Assembly (NCBI RefSeq): GCF_004329815.1
Contig: NZ_SJPE01000007.1
Coordinates: 62,001 to 126,000, forward strand
Length of the DNA: 64,000 nt
Source: Flavobacterium silvisoli
GTDB taxonomy: Bacteria; Bacteroidota; Bacteroidia; Flavobacteriales; Flavobacteriaceae
Direction of reading: 5' to 3'
Part shown: in pieces, positions 36,501 to 44,454 of the stretch
Layout: every line of letters starts with the position of its first letter
Position numbering within the stretch: the stretch's first letter is position 1
Made by a program: the position numbers and the translations under genes
The notes under the pieces: generated by a model
Told to the model about the DNA's origin: nothing
Databases searched by the model: none
The model's input: only the letters and a program-made list of their open reading frames with translations

Positions 36501-37216
36501 CCGAACTGAAATTCACCTTTATCGACTCGCCCCGAATTTATATGGACGATCGATATCCTTTGTGTGAAAATAAATTTGCCATCATTGATGCCGGCGTTGG
36601 TTTTGACAGCTATCAGTGGTCATCAGGACAAACGGTACACGCTGTGGCAATTATTCACGACGGAAATTATTCGGTCACAGTTACTGAAAATCACCCTGCC
36701 GGTTTGGTTTGCAGTTCTAAAAAAGACATTCATGTGTTTCTGTCAAACCCGGCTACCATAACTAAAATAGAAGAGTTTGACTGGACCGAAGTAGACAACA
36801 GCATTATCATTACCGTTACCGGTTTAGGAATCTACGAATATTCTATTGATGGTGTTCACTACCAAACATCCAATAAATTTGACAATCTAAAACCCGGCAT
36901 TTATAAAGTATATGTCAGAGATAAATATGGTTGCGGAACTACTGATGATGAAGCATTACTTTTGAATTATCCGAAGTTTTTCACTCCCAACAATGATGGT
37001 TTCAATGATTATTGGAGAATACGGTTTTCACAGTTTGAACCGGATATTGACATCAAAATATTTGATCGTTACGGCAAACTGCTGATTATTATGGGCAGTG
37101 ATGATGCTTGGGACGGCACCTATAACGGCCATTTAATGCCATCAGACGATTACTGGTTTTATGTTACCCGCAGCGACGGAAAAATTCACAAAGGACATTT
37201 TGCCATGAAACGATAG
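33590..37216 (+). CDS. Large T9SS-secreted surface protein with SprB-like repeats
   Basis: 1208 residues with signal peptide (MKSIIYVCCLLSILNVFG, cleavage before QNKP). An N-terminal beta-sandwich region includes a jelly-roll-like domain (about 75-300). Mid-protein there are at least four repeats of about 80 residues (about 600-880), each with a core such as EFSYDGGVTWGTNP, YSFDDGLTWTTDN, YSFDGGNTWQTSN or YSFDGGTTWTTNP, then SGTYLIRTKDSFGC-like segments; these resemble SprB repeats. The C-terminal 80 residues (FFTPNNDGFNDYWRIRF, IKIFDRYGKLL, DDYWFYVTRSDGK) form a type B (gliding-motility-associated CTD) sorting domain. Expected location is the cell surface; adhesion or gliding is a family-level guess. 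It ends 14 bp from the convergent gene. Confidence 0.9.
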   Translation: MKSIIYVCCLLSILNVFGQNKPQKTTVIFDSNKKIEDRNGHLITDSIERKVFFEHQMRQLELLQKNSSKSTMALPAVPLCTNGSFEEFETVSSVNVLKNYEYTTGEPLNPMQCKSVSANANLRIKQYNPADYGLMASTVPSNFIDEYIGNINAFDQYTLKINYKDSSPTMGLIQAKRYKTDNETIFKFNYKAVLQSILENDHDNEQPYFKARIINNSGVVVSEFCLIGNPADCIFTQAPTLEGGSIILYTPNWQSGILDISSIPNNQEFTVEFMAARCGLNGHFGYAYIDDICLLHSDESLQGSIELDPLYKICPTLPISVCGSFSLPNSGGINANITTIELKVYDENNAVVYSTQTPASLNLITKRFCFDLVAANLPNITTGSYNVSVKINFGIVQTNCLGTSFASATDDDANPGWDIWFLNCTSCDLTLQPTNITLCDTNHDGKEFFNLSSIENTITTPQPGLTFSYYSNLANATNDTNPITTVTNFESPTTTVYVRVTLSPTCYKIIAIKLIVRNPTASISGILNVCSGSTVLTASPGAGYLWTNSLETTQSITVTSTGTYSVAVTDSNGCVANGTVTILNNNIAPLPSIVLTQPTCFSSTGSIQVTSPASEFSYDGGVTWGTNPIMSNLPYGSYAVKIKTAMGCISYNSNVNIIPYLSSFPNFSSVSPTSCGGLGSITITSPSDFYSFDDGLTWTTDNVATGLPSGTYLIRTKDSFGCISNFNSVILSSEFLDPPLYIKDNPFCGSPGSIIITTPAAEYSFDGGNTWQTSNTLGNLSSGSYIIKIKNSQDCTSPNVYVYLNNLENSYPLYTLEDAGCGTYAKITIQTPGDFYSFDGGTTWTTNPVLTNINGPASFSVIVRKGATCKSYPTNVYVYSQFLPIPSVMNYATTLCDALNDGSENVNLTLYHSYLVVNPTAYSYTYFNNLTAAENNNSSGLITNFTSCNLSNTNNKVYVRITSTDGCSAVAELKFTFIDSPRIYMDDRYPLCENKFAIIDAGVGFDSYQWSSGQTVHAVAIIHDGNYSVTVTENHPAGLVCSSKKDIHVFLSNPATITKIEEFDWTEVDNSIIITVTGLGIYEYSIDGVHYQTSNKFDNLKPGIYKVYVRDKYGCGTTDDEALLLNYPKFFTPNNDGFNDYWRIRFSQFEPDIDIKIFDRYGKLLIIMGSDDAWDGTYNGHLMPSDDYWFYVTRSDGKIHKGHFAMKR

Positions 37217-37230
37217 GTGTTTGAATCTGA

Positions 37231-37944
37231 CTATTGACCCTGTTTTTTTCTCTCGGCGATATATGCATTCAGCTTTTTGCCGTACAAGGATTGAGCGACT
37301 TTGGGAGACATTCTTTTTTGAATCGTATCCAAATATTTCAGGTTGATGTCATAAATCTCGGCTAAAGTCACATAGGGAGCCACTTCGTAATCGCCGTGAT
37401 TTACTGCAAAATTGGTTGTATATAGGTATTTTCTTTTTTGAACTCCCTTTTGCTCTTCATCAATTTTCAGGACTTCATCTTCCTTTTTATTTTGAAAAGC
37501 TTTGAATTTTTTCTCGGCCAAATCAAGATTTTGATCTACATATCTTGAAACTACTTTCTTGTACTCATCATACAACTCTTGGTTTTTAGAACCCGTGATT
37601 TTAGCATCTGCCGTGAAAAAATCAAGGGTTGTTTCGATATTCATCTTTCCTTTTTCGGCAAAAAACGGAATATTATTGTCTAATGAATTAGTAACGCCTC
37701 TGTCTAAAAACAAATACAACATCTCGGGTGATTCCAAATCAAATTCGCTTGCAAAATGAGAATCACCGTTAATTGTAATGGTATCAATAGCGACCAAAAC
37801 AGTATCTTTTACTCTTTGAATGTATAAAGTCCCTTTTTTCAGCCCTTTGATATTACCGGTTAAAACAAAATTTTTATCCGATTTTTTTTCGGCACAAGAA
37901 ATCATAAGAAGAAAAGAAAAACTGGCGATAAGCGATTTATACAT
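37231..37944 (-). CDS. DUF4369 lipoprotein without thioredoxin domain
   Basis: 237-residue lipoprotein (lipobox MISC, Cys near residue 17). The N-terminal half is a DUF4369 domain (FVLTGNIKGLKKGTLYIQRVKDTVLVAIDTITINGD). In Bacteroidota this domain usually precedes a TlpA-like thioredoxin fold. Here the protein ends after a Lys/Glu-rich helical segment, with no C-x-x-C. This is either a natural short form or a truncated relative. There are no operon partners, and it is convergent with the T9SS protein gene. Confidence 0.82.
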   Translation of the reverse strand: MYKSLIASFSFLLMISCAEKKSDKNFVLTGNIKGLKKGTLYIQRVKDTVLVAIDTITINGDSHFASEFDLESPEMLYLFLDRGVTNSLDNNIPFFAEKGKMNIETTLDFFTADAKITGSKNQELYDEYKKVVSRYVDQNLDLAEKKFKAFQNKKEDEVLKIDEEQKGVQKRKYLYTTNFAVNHGDYEVAPYVTLAEIYDINLKYLDTIQKRMSPKVAQSLYGKKLNAYIAERKKQGQ

Positions 37945-38005
37945 ATTTGAAATTTTTAGTTGATTGGGCTCAGATTAAAAAATCCTGAGCGGCAATATTA
38001 CTAAA

Positions 38006-38039
38006 AAAAATCCTCAATCAGTTGGGCCGATTGAGGATT
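38006..38039 (-). terminator. Terminator of the M61 peptidase gene
   Basis: 11-bp stem AATCCTCAATC (38009-38019) / GATTGAGGATT (38029-38039). On the minus strand it is followed by a run of T residues. Confidence 0.85.
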
Positions 38040-38059
38040 TAAATAGCTGGCTTTATAGA

Positions 38060-39919
38060 TTAGCCTTTTAACCAGGCAGTGTTCAGTTTTTCCTTAGAAG
38101 GGTCACTCATGTTGTACTCTTCCTCTTCCTGCATCGATAGTTTCACTTTACCGTTGATGATTTGTTCCTTGCCGTCTCTTTTTATTTTAACACTTATGGC
38201 ATCATCGTTTTTCCAGTTTTGACTCTCCATAATCAAATCATAAATGTTATCCAGACCATACGGTTTGTTGTTGAATGCCAGAATAACATCTCCTCCTTTT
38301 ATTCCCAGAGTATTCATGAAATCATTCAATCCTGAACCCGGTATAACCACAATTTCTTTGGTATTCGGATTGATGGTGATGAAAGGCGTTGATGGGTCTT
38401 TCATAAACGGATTAACAGGAACCAAAACTTTGGTCTTGTTTACACCCACTTTAGCAAAATAAACATCATAGGGAATTGGTGTTTTCCCCGCCACATAAGT
38501 TGTCAAGAACTCCCCAACTTCAGGATAGGTCAAAGCCGTAATTTTGTCAAAAAGCTCGTCATCGTTAAAAGGTTTATTGGGTCCGTATTCTTTAGATAAT
38601 TTTTTCATCAGGTCTAAAACACCTCTTTCTCCGTTGCTTTTTTCACGTATGATGATGTCAATACACATACCAATCAAAGCGCCTTTTTCGTATACGTTTA
38701 GGTATTGATCTTTGTAGGGTTTAACCAAAACATTGGCACTCATCTCTGTAAACGGCAAAGTATCATTCATCAACGCTGAATTTTTGATTTTACCCACCAT
38801 TCTTTGGTAAAATTCATTGGCATCTATCAGTCCCTGATTGACCTGAAACAAATTGGCAAAATACTCCGTTACTCCTTCATACATCCATAAATGTTTAGAC
38901 ATTTTGGGATCGTTGTAATCAAAATACTGAATTTCTTTTGAATGAATGCTTAATGGTGTTACAGTATGAAAAAATTCGTGCGACACCACGTCTTTTATCT
39001 GTTCTCCAAGTTCCTCTGTTTCCATCAGCTCCGGAAAGCACACTGTGGTAGAAGTATGATGTTCCAAAGCCCCAAATCCTTTTGCATCGGATTTTTGCAT
39101 ATCGGATAAATATAACAAAACCGTGTATCTCTTGTTGGTGTTGATGGAACCCAGAAATGCTTTTTGGGCACGCATTGTTTTTTCTAAATAAGGCAATAAA
39201 GATTTAGCCGTATGAACACCGTTGGGCGAATACACACTGAACAAAATCTCCATACCGTCTACAGTAAACGTTTCATAATCCGGTTTAGAGTACATGATTG
39301 GGTTGTCAACCAAATCAAAATAACGGGAAACCACGAAATTATCAACCACATTACTTTTATTGGTATCAACCATAGAAGTAGCCCCGTAAAGTGATGCAGG
39401 GTGTTGAACTGTCAGGTTGTATTTAATTTCTTTTTTGCCGTCAAAATACCCCACAAAACAGTGATTGTTGAGCATGAAATTTTTACCGGCTTCTATATTG
39501 CTTCCGGCCGGAGAGAAAATATCTTCTTTACCAAAACCGCTCCCTTTTTCAGAATCATAAGTGTCATTTACCCAATACGTAACCTTTGACAAGGTTTTGG
39601 CATTTGAAATTTTCCACGAATTATCATCGGTTTTAGTAGTTGTCAACTCTTTTCCCACTTTATCAAAAGCTTTCAAATCATCAATTAGTTTCCCGTAATT
39701 ATCGGCAGAGTAGGTTCCGGGCACCGTTTTAGGAATGTGAAATACAATATCATTAGTGCTGATTTTTGGCGGAGTTATAACTACCATCACCTTATCGTCT
39801 TTTACCTGATTTAAATCGATGGCCACTTTTACTTCTTCAGCCGGGGCGCTTTTTTGTGCCGTTGCTTTAAAGTTGAATACCGATAAAGCGATGAGAGCAC
39901 TAAGGATTATTTTTTTCAT
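38060..39919 (-). CDS. M61 family glycyl aminopeptidase-like protein
   Basis: 619-residue secreted zinc metallopeptidase of family M61 (signal peptide MKKIILSALIALSVFNFKATA, cleavage before QKSA). An N-terminal beta domain (about 25-230) precedes the catalytic domain with the zinc motif H314-E-F-F-H318 and the third-ligand region W-M-Y-E348-G-V-T-E-Y. A PDZ domain near the C-terminus (VIPGSGLNDFMNTLGIKGGDVILAFNNKPY) is normal for the family. It likely trims peptides with N-terminal Gly or Ala in the periplasm. It is a single gene with its own terminator. Confidence 0.93.
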   Translation of the reverse strand: MKKIILSALIALSVFNFKATAQKSAPAEEVKVAIDLNQVKDDKVMVVITPPKISTNDIVFHIPKTVPGTYSADNYGKLIDDLKAFDKVGKELTTTKTDDNSWKISNAKTLSKVTYWVNDTYDSEKGSGFGKEDIFSPAGSNIEAGKNFMLNNHCFVGYFDGKKEIKYNLTVQHPASLYGATSMVDTNKSNVVDNFVVSRYFDLVDNPIMYSKPDYETFTVDGMEILFSVYSPNGVHTAKSLLPYLEKTMRAQKAFLGSINTNKRYTVLLYLSDMQKSDAKGFGALEHHTSTTVCFPELMETEELGEQIKDVVSHEFFHTVTPLSIHSKEIQYFDYNDPKMSKHLWMYEGVTEYFANLFQVNQGLIDANEFYQRMVGKIKNSALMNDTLPFTEMSANVLVKPYKDQYLNVYEKGALIGMCIDIIIREKSNGERGVLDLMKKLSKEYGPNKPFNDDELFDKITALTYPEVGEFLTTYVAGKTPIPYDVYFAKVGVNKTKVLVPVNPFMKDPSTPFITINPNTKEIVVIPGSGLNDFMNTLGIKGGDVILAFNNKPYGLDNIYDLIMESQNWKNDDAISVKIKRDGKEQIINGKVKLSMQEEEEYNMSDPSKEKLNTAWLKG

Positions 39920-40017
39920 TTTTAAAAATTTATTTCAAATAGGTCAACAAATGTAACCAATAGTTACAACGGATTTTTAGATTTTGGAATTGATTAACTA
40001 AATAAACAAAAATTAAA

Positions 40018-40038
40018 AACTCTTGCAGAGCAAGAGTT
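40018..40038 (-). terminator. Terminator of the DUF2805 gene
   Basis: 9-bp stem AACTCTTGC (40018-40026) / GCAAGAGTT (40030-40038), loop AGA. The minus-strand side is followed by T-rich sequence. Confidence 0.8.
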
Positions 40039-40043
40039 GTGGG

Positions 40044-40319
40044 TTAATCGAACTTATTTTTGATATAGTATTTACTGTCTAACTCATCGTCAAAATCATC
40101 AATGAATGGTTTTGGCTTTGGTTTGCTTCCGGTAGCTTTCTTTTTCCAAAGCTCAAAATTATCTTTGGATAATCGTTTACGCATCAATTCGGTTACTTCG
40201 CTTTCGGTAAGTCCGAATTCTTCCTTTATCACTTCAAAAGGTTTTCGTTCCTCTTGCGCCATACTTACAACTCGTTCTAATTGCTCATGGTCTAATGCTG
40301 CTAATTTACTTTTTTTCAT
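40044..40319 (-). CDS. DUF2805 (TIGR03643) family small protein
   Basis: 91-residue cytoplasmic protein. The N-terminal part has a helix-turn-helix-like pattern, LERVVSMAQEERKPFEVIKEEFGLTESEVTELMRKRL, and the tail is rich in Lys/Pro/Asp. It matches the DUF2805/TIGR03643 family found in marine and freshwater bacteria, whose function is not known. The helix-turn-helix look suggests nucleic-acid binding, but that is inference. Confidence 0.85.
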   Translation of the reverse strand: MKKSKLAALDHEQLERVVSMAQEERKPFEVIKEEFGLTESEVTELMRKRLSKDNFELWKKKATGSKPKPKPFIDDFDDELDSKYYIKNKFD

Positions 40320-40422
40320 TGCTGTAAAAGCATTATTTAAATAGATTTCAACTGATTAATTGGTATTTCAATATTAATAAAAAAAATAATTAGTTTACAA
40401 GCCTCCTCTCCATTTTTTTATC

Positions 40423-41247
40423 TCAAGTGCCGGGTGAACGGTATTTTTGGAAAGGAATCCTCAACAAATTACCCAATCTGCTGTTCTCTTCCGGTTTCAT
40501 GTGCGTGTCGATTCCGTATACCAATTTATCTCTGTCCAGTGTTTTGAAAGTTCCGAAGAGTCGGTCCCAAACCGAGAATATATTGCCGTAATTACTGTCG
40601 GTATACGGTAATACATAATGATGATGCACCTTATGCATATCCGGCGAAACAATTAAATAGCTTAAGACCGTATCCAGTTTTTTAGGCAAAACAATGTTAG
40701 CATGATTAAACTGTGTGGCAATCACAGAGAGTGTCTGATACAAAAACACCATCCACATAGGGCTCCCCACAACTAAGACCCCAAGTGTAGTAAAGAGAAA
40801 TCGCAACACACTTTCGCCCGGATGATGCCGGTTGGCTGTAGTGGTATCTATATAAGTATCGGTATGATGAATCAAATGAAAACGCCACAGGAATCTGATT
40901 TTATGTTCGATTAAATGAACAAAGTAAGCGCCCACCAAATCCAACAGCAGCAAACCGATAACCATCGAGAGCCACGGATTAAAAGCCGGGAGCCAATTCA
41001 ATATTCCAAAATGATGTTTGGTAGTCCAGAGTGCAGTATTTAATAAAATCAAGGCCAAACAAAAATTTACCACCATGGTGGTAATCGTAAAAAAGATGTT
41101 GACTCCGGCATGTTTCCACTTGTTATATTTGAATCGGATGAACGGTGAAGCAGACTCAATGAGCCAGAAAAAAGCAATACCACCAGCCAAAATCAGCGCC
41201 CGGTGAGCAGACGGAATGGATGAAAAGTAAGCTACAATCTCATTCAT
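40423..41247 (-). CDS. Sterol desaturase/fatty acid hydroxylase family protein
   Basis: 274-residue integral membrane di-iron enzyme. The three histidine clusters of the superfamily are visible: HLIEHKIRFLWRFHLIHH (H-x3-H type and H-x2-H-H), TANRHHPGES, and DMHKVHHHYVLPYTDSNYG. Several hydrophobic helices lie between them. Family members hydroxylate or desaturate lipids such as fatty acids, sterols or carotenoid-type compounds. The substrate here is unknown. It stands alone, 35 bp downstream of the AlkB-like gene on the same strand. Confidence 0.92.
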   Translation of the reverse strand: MNEIVAYFSSIPSAHRALILAGGIAFFWLIESASPFIRFKYNKWKHAGVNIFFTITTMVVNFCLALILLNTALWTTKHHFGILNWLPAFNPWLSMVIGLLLLDLVGAYFVHLIEHKIRFLWRFHLIHHTDTYIDTTTANRHHPGESVLRFLFTTLGVLVVGSPMWMVFLYQTLSVIATQFNHANIVLPKKLDTVLSYLIVSPDMHKVHHHYVLPYTDSNYGNIFSVWDRLFGTFKTLDRDKLVYGIDTHMKPEENSRLGNLLRIPFQKYRSPGT

Positions 41248-41282
41248 GGTTAGTTATTTTTTATCAAATATACTAAAACTAA

Positions 41283-41885
41283 CTATTTGATAATTCGGAA
41301 TGTGAGATTAATTCGGGGTCCTATTTCCTTGGTTGTTTTAGGGATTTGATGTTTCCAAAAATGTTGTGTTGTCCCTTTCATGATAAGTAAACTGCCGTGT
41401 TCAAGGGTAATTTTCAGTTTCTGTTCTTTCAGGGTATTGTGTTGCAGATGAAAGGCTCGTTCGGCACCAAAACTTACTGAAGCTATGATTGGATTTCTGC
41501 CGAGTTCTTTTTCATTATCAGCATGCCAACCGTTGCTATCCCTGCCATCGCGATACTGATTGAGTAAAACAGTGGTGAAATTGGCATGACATACTTCCTC
41601 TATTTCATTTTTTATGAACATCAACAGCGGATTCCACGCGTGGGGTTGCATGATGATATCGGAATAACCATAAGGCTTCCCTTCGTTACCAAAAAGAGCC
41701 GTCAGGCGGGGTTGCGGATGTGTTTTGCCAAAAACCGTTATGTAGTCCTGCTGCCAGGGGATTTCGGTTTTGAGTTTTTCAAATAATTCATGAGCACGTT
41801 CATTTTCAAAAAAACCGGCATAGTATTCAATCTCGGCATCGGGAAGCGAGAAAACTATTTTGTCTTTTGGAAAAAGTGAATTCAT
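41283..41885 (-). CDS. AlkB-like 2-oxoglutarate/Fe(II) dioxygenase
   Basis: 200-residue 2OG-Fe(II) oxygenase of the AlkB/ALKBH2-3 type, which oxidatively removes alkyl groups from DNA or RNA bases. The metal motif H-x-D is in SNGWHADNEKELG, and the second His and the Arg of the 2OG site are in TTQHFWKHQIPKT and RINLTFRIIK. A substrate-loop segment, PRLTALFGNEGKPYGYS, resembles ALKBH2/3. The length agrees with the short bacterial AlkB-like group. Possibly co-transcribed with the downstream hydroxylase. Confidence 0.9.
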   Translation of the reverse strand: MNSLFPKDKIVFSLPDAEIEYYAGFFENERAHELFEKLKTEIPWQQDYITVFGKTHPQPRLTALFGNEGKPYGYSDIIMQPHAWNPLLMFIKNEIEEVCHANFTTVLLNQYRDGRDSNGWHADNEKELGRNPIIASVSFGAERAFHLQHNTLKEQKLKITLEHGSLLIMKGTTQHFWKHQIPKTTKEIGPRINLTFRIIK

Positions 41886-41958
41886 TAAACAAAAATAAAG
41901 AGAAAAAAAGGAATGTAATTACTCTTCTTCTCTTTAAATAAATGGGGCGACTGGTATC

Positions 41959-42666
41959 CTACAAATCGTCTTTTTTATCTAATAGAATCCTATAAACAAA
42001 ACCGGCAACAAGTGCTCCTGCAATAGGCGCTACCCAAAACAACCATAATTGCGACAGCGGTTCTCCCTGGGTAAACAGCGCTTGAGAAGTAGAACGTGCC
42101 GGATTAACCGAAGTATTGGTAATGGGAATACTTACCAGGTGAATCAGCGTCAATGCTAAACCAATCGCCAAACCGGCAAATTTTCCGTTAGCCAGTTTAT
42201 CAGTGGCACCAATGATGATAAGCAAGAAAAACATGGTCAGGACAAACTCAGCCACAAAAGCAGAAGTCATCGAATAGCCATCGGGCGAAAAAGCTCCATA
42301 TCCGTTCGACGCAAAAGCACCGGCTTTAGTATTATCAATAGTAAAACCTGTTTTTCCGGAGAGAATTACAAACAAGGTCCCTGCAGCAGCTACAGCTCCT
42401 AAACATTGAGCAAGGATGTACGGCACTAAATCCTTAGCCGGAAAACGTCCTCCGGCCCATAGCCCGAAAGAAACTGCCGGATTAAAATGCCCGCCTGAAA
42501 TATGCCCTACTGCGTAGGCCATTGTTAAAACTGTCAATCCAAAAGCTAATGCCACTCCGGCAAACCCGATTCCCAAGTTGGGAATTCCGGCTGCAAACAA
42601 GGCGCTTCCACAACCGCCAAACACAAGCCAATAGGTTCCAAAAAATTCTGCAAATAGTTTTCTCAT
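41959..42666 (-). CDS. aqpZ: Aquaporin Z
   Basis: 235-residue water channel with six membrane helices. Both NPA boxes are intact: N62-P-A64 in [10 protein letters not shown] and N188-P-A190 in TSVNPARST, with the selectivity-filter arginine R191 following. Length and the N-terminal [23 protein letters not shown] fit AqpZ rather than glycerol facilitators. The leader has an unusual nested palindrome (42670-42714). Confidence 0.95.
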   Translation of the reverse strand: MRKLFAEFFGTYWLVFGGCGSALFAAGIPNLGIGFAGVALAFGLTVLTMAYAVGHISGGHFNPAVSFGLWAGGRFPAKDLVPYILAQCLGAVAAAGTLFVILSGKTGFTIDNTKAGAFASNGYGAFSPDGYSMTSAFVAEFVLTMFFLLIIIGATDKLANGKFAGLAIGLALTLIHLVSIPITNTSVNPARSTSQALFTQGEPLSQLWLFWVAPIAGALVAGFVYRILLDKKDDL

Positions 42667-42669
42667 AAG

Positions 42670-42714
42670 TTTAGTTTTGAATCATGGCACGCCATGAAAG
42701 GTTATCAAACTAAA
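42670..42714 (-). promoter_or_regulatory. Nested inverted repeat in the aqpZ leader
   Basis: Outer arms TTTAGTTTTGA (42670-42680) and TCAAACTAAA (42705-42714) surround inner arms CATGGC (42683-42688) and GCCATG (42691-42696). The element lies 4 bp before the aqpZ ATG and partly overlaps a weak -7 box (TTAGTTTG) on the minus strand. It could fold as a leader hairpin or bind a regulator. Confidence 0.4.
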
Positions 42715-42775
42715 GTTATAAAAAACTAAACGAAGTAAATTTCAAACACAACAAACTTATTAACAGTAAATTACA

Positions 42776-42931
42776 ATGGAAAATATTTCATCAAAACCCT
42801 CGCTGGCACTAAAAAACGCTTCCAAATTATTAACAAAAAACCACCACCTATCCGGTAATGGTTGTTGTATTGGGGTAACGGAAACTTTTTCAAATAAGAC
42901 TCAGGAAGAATTTCTTCACTTTATGGCATAA
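42776..42931 (+). CDS. Possible 51-residue small protein
   Basis: A frame of 51 codons starts with ATG at 42776 and stops directly before the hairpin at 42930-42960. The product begins MENISSKPSLALKNASKLL and contains GNGCCIGVTETF, which is superficially like peptide precursors of Bacteroidota, but no modification enzyme is near. No -7 box or homologue is recognised. It may be chance. Confidence 0.2.
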   Translation: MENISSKPSLALKNASKLLTKNHHLSGNGCCIGVTETFSNKTQEEFLHFMA

Positions 42932-42960
42932 AAAAAGGAAAGCTTTCGCTTTCCTTTTCA
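42930..42960. terminator. Terminator of tRNA-Thr
   Basis: 10-bp stem AAAAGGAAAG (42933-42942) / CTTTCCTTTT (42949-42958). The T-run is longer on the minus strand, so it serves the tRNA; it could also stop plus-strand transcription. Confidence 0.85.
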
Positions 42961-42963
42961 CTG

Positions 42964-43037
42964 AGCCGGCGGAGGGATTCGAACCCACGACCTGCTGATT
43001 ACAAATCAGCTGCTCTAGCCAACTGAGCTACGCTGGC
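42964..43037 (-). tRNA. tRNA-Thr (UGU)
   Basis: 74-nt gene on the minus strand. The anticodon stem GCTGA/TCAGC encloses anticodon TGT, and the D-arm AGCTCAGTTGGCTAGAGC and T-loop TTCGAAT are normal. The acceptor strands GCCAGCG and CGCCGGC leave an A-C mismatch at position 4:69. The discriminator is T. CCA is not encoded. Confidence 0.95.
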
Positions 43038-43052
43038 GTCTCAATGTGAGTG

Positions 43053-43084
43053 CAAATATAATAGTGAAATTGAATTCTCCAAAA
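43053..43084 (-). promoter_or_regulatory. Promoter of tRNA-Thr
   Basis: Minus strand: TTTTG (43080-43084), spacer of 19 bp, TATATTTG (43053-43060), 15 bp before the mature tRNA. Confidence 0.8.
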
Positions 43085-43116
43085 TAATTTTACACTTTTT
43101 TATTGTTTTTTTCTGA

Positions 43117-43383
43117 CTACAGCGCGTTGATTTTATCAATCAACTGATTTGCAGTTTGTTCTAATTCTGTATTGATTTGCTTAAAATGTGCTTTTTTATT
43201 TTCTACATTCTTAGCGTTTACTCTGGTGATCAAAGCATCGAAAGAGGCAATCGCTTCATCAATGATAGCGTTAGTTTTGTCAGATGGCTTACCTGAAGAG
43301 GTCATTTCATAGATATATACAGTTTCGATGATATCACCCAATACAAAGTTGATGTCTTTTTTCAAATTCTTAACACTTCCCAT
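43117..43383 (-). CDS. Small conserved helical protein, function unknown
   Basis: 88-residue, entirely alpha-helical-looking protein (MGSVKNLKKDINFVLGDIIE, KNVENKKAHFKQINTELEQTANQLIDKINAL). It has no signal peptide, membrane segment or metal motif. The two-helix, acidic/basic pattern suggests an oligomeric cytoplasmic protein. I do not recognise a named family, but the codon use and clean start suggest a real gene. It lies between tRNA-Thr and manA. Confidence 0.75.
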   Translation of the reverse strand: MGSVKNLKKDINFVLGDIIETVYIYEMTSSGKPSDKTNAIIDEAIASFDALITRVNAKNVENKKAHFKQINTELEQTANQLIDKINAL

Positions 43384-43473
43384 TTTCTTCTAATTTTTAT
43401 AGTTAACTTATTTACCCAAAAGCCTGTTTAGCTTTGGTTGGCGCAAAATTACATTAAATCTTTAGAATACAAA

Positions 43474-44445
43474 CTACGAAATATAAATTTCCAACAGAGA
43501 AGCATTTCCGGATAATTGAAAATCAGTCAATGAGGCCGGAATAAGCAAGGTATCTCCCTTTTGGTAGTGATGACTTTCGCCGTTCCAAGAAATTTCAAAA
43601 ACACCTTCAACACACATATACACGGTGAATGAATCCCCGTTTTTGACCATTGAAACGTTACCGTTCAACGGAATCAAATTGGTTGTAAAATATTGGCAAC
43701 TGACCATTTCGTTGGCAACATTTTCGTTTTTGGTGTAAAGCCTTTGTGCTTCTACTTTGTTGTAATTAATGGCTTCTAAAGCTAACTCCAAATGCAATTC
43801 ACGCTGATTACCCTGAGCATCAGTTCTCTCAAAATCGTAAACTCGATAGGTAATATCCGAAGTTTGTTGGATTTCGGCTATGACTATGCCGGCTCCTATA
43901 GCATGAACCGTACCCGTTTCGAGAAAAAAAACATCGCCTTGCTGTACTTTTTTGGCATCTAAAATATCCAGTAAAGTTTTGGCTTTCAGATGCTGTAAAA
44001 ATTCCTCCGGAGAAGACTTTTCTTTGAATCCAACAATCAAACGGGCTTCTTTATCGGCCTGCATCACATACCACATCTCGGTTTTGCCAAAAGAATTGTG
44101 TCGTTTTTTGGCCAAATCATCATTCGGATGGAGCTGGATGGATAAATCTTCGCGGGCATCGAGGTATTTAAAAAGTAACGGAAATTGCTTTCCGAATTGC
44201 GCCAAAACTTTGGTTCCTAATATTTCGGCCGGAAATTTGGTTATGAGATCATTCAATGATTGACCTTTTAAAATACCATTGGCTACGATACTTACATCGT
44301 TATCTACGGTTGAAATCTCCCAGCTTTCGCCGGTAACATCAGACCTAATGGGCTTATTAAGATACGACTTGAGTTTGGTTCCTCCCCAAATTCTGTCTTT
44401 CAAAATCGGCTCAAATTGTAACGGATAAGCTTTCATGGTCTTCAT
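43474..44445 (-). CDS. manA: Mannose-6-phosphate isomerase, class I
   Basis: Zinc cupin enzyme that interconverts mannose-6-phosphate and fructose-6-phosphate, feeding nucleotide sugars. 323 residues, the short bacterial type I form. Metal-site motifs are LSIQLHPNDDLAKKRH and KTEMWYVMQAD (about residues 97-125), and the active site continues with VFFLETGTVHAIGAGIVIAEIQQTSDITYRVYDF. The start may be the second ATG at 44436 (MKAYPLQFEP). It is the last gene of a run queD-prx-manA with very short gaps (9 and 2 bp). Confidence 0.94.
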   Translation of the reverse strand: MKTMKAYPLQFEPILKDRIWGGTKLKSYLNKPIRSDVTGESWEISTVDNDVSIVANGILKGQSLNDLITKFPAEILGTKVLAQFGKQFPLLFKYLDAREDLSIQLHPNDDLAKKRHNSFGKTEMWYVMQADKEARLIVGFKEKSSPEEFLQHLKAKTLLDILDAKKVQQGDVFFLETGTVHAIGAGIVIAEIQQTSDITYRVYDFERTDAQGNQRELHLELALEAINYNKVEAQRLYTKNENVANEMVSCQYFTTNLIPLNGNVSMVKNGDSFTVYMCVEGVFEISWNGESHHYQKGDTLLIPASLTDFQLSGNASLLEIYIS

Positions 44446-44454
44446 TTGGCAAAC

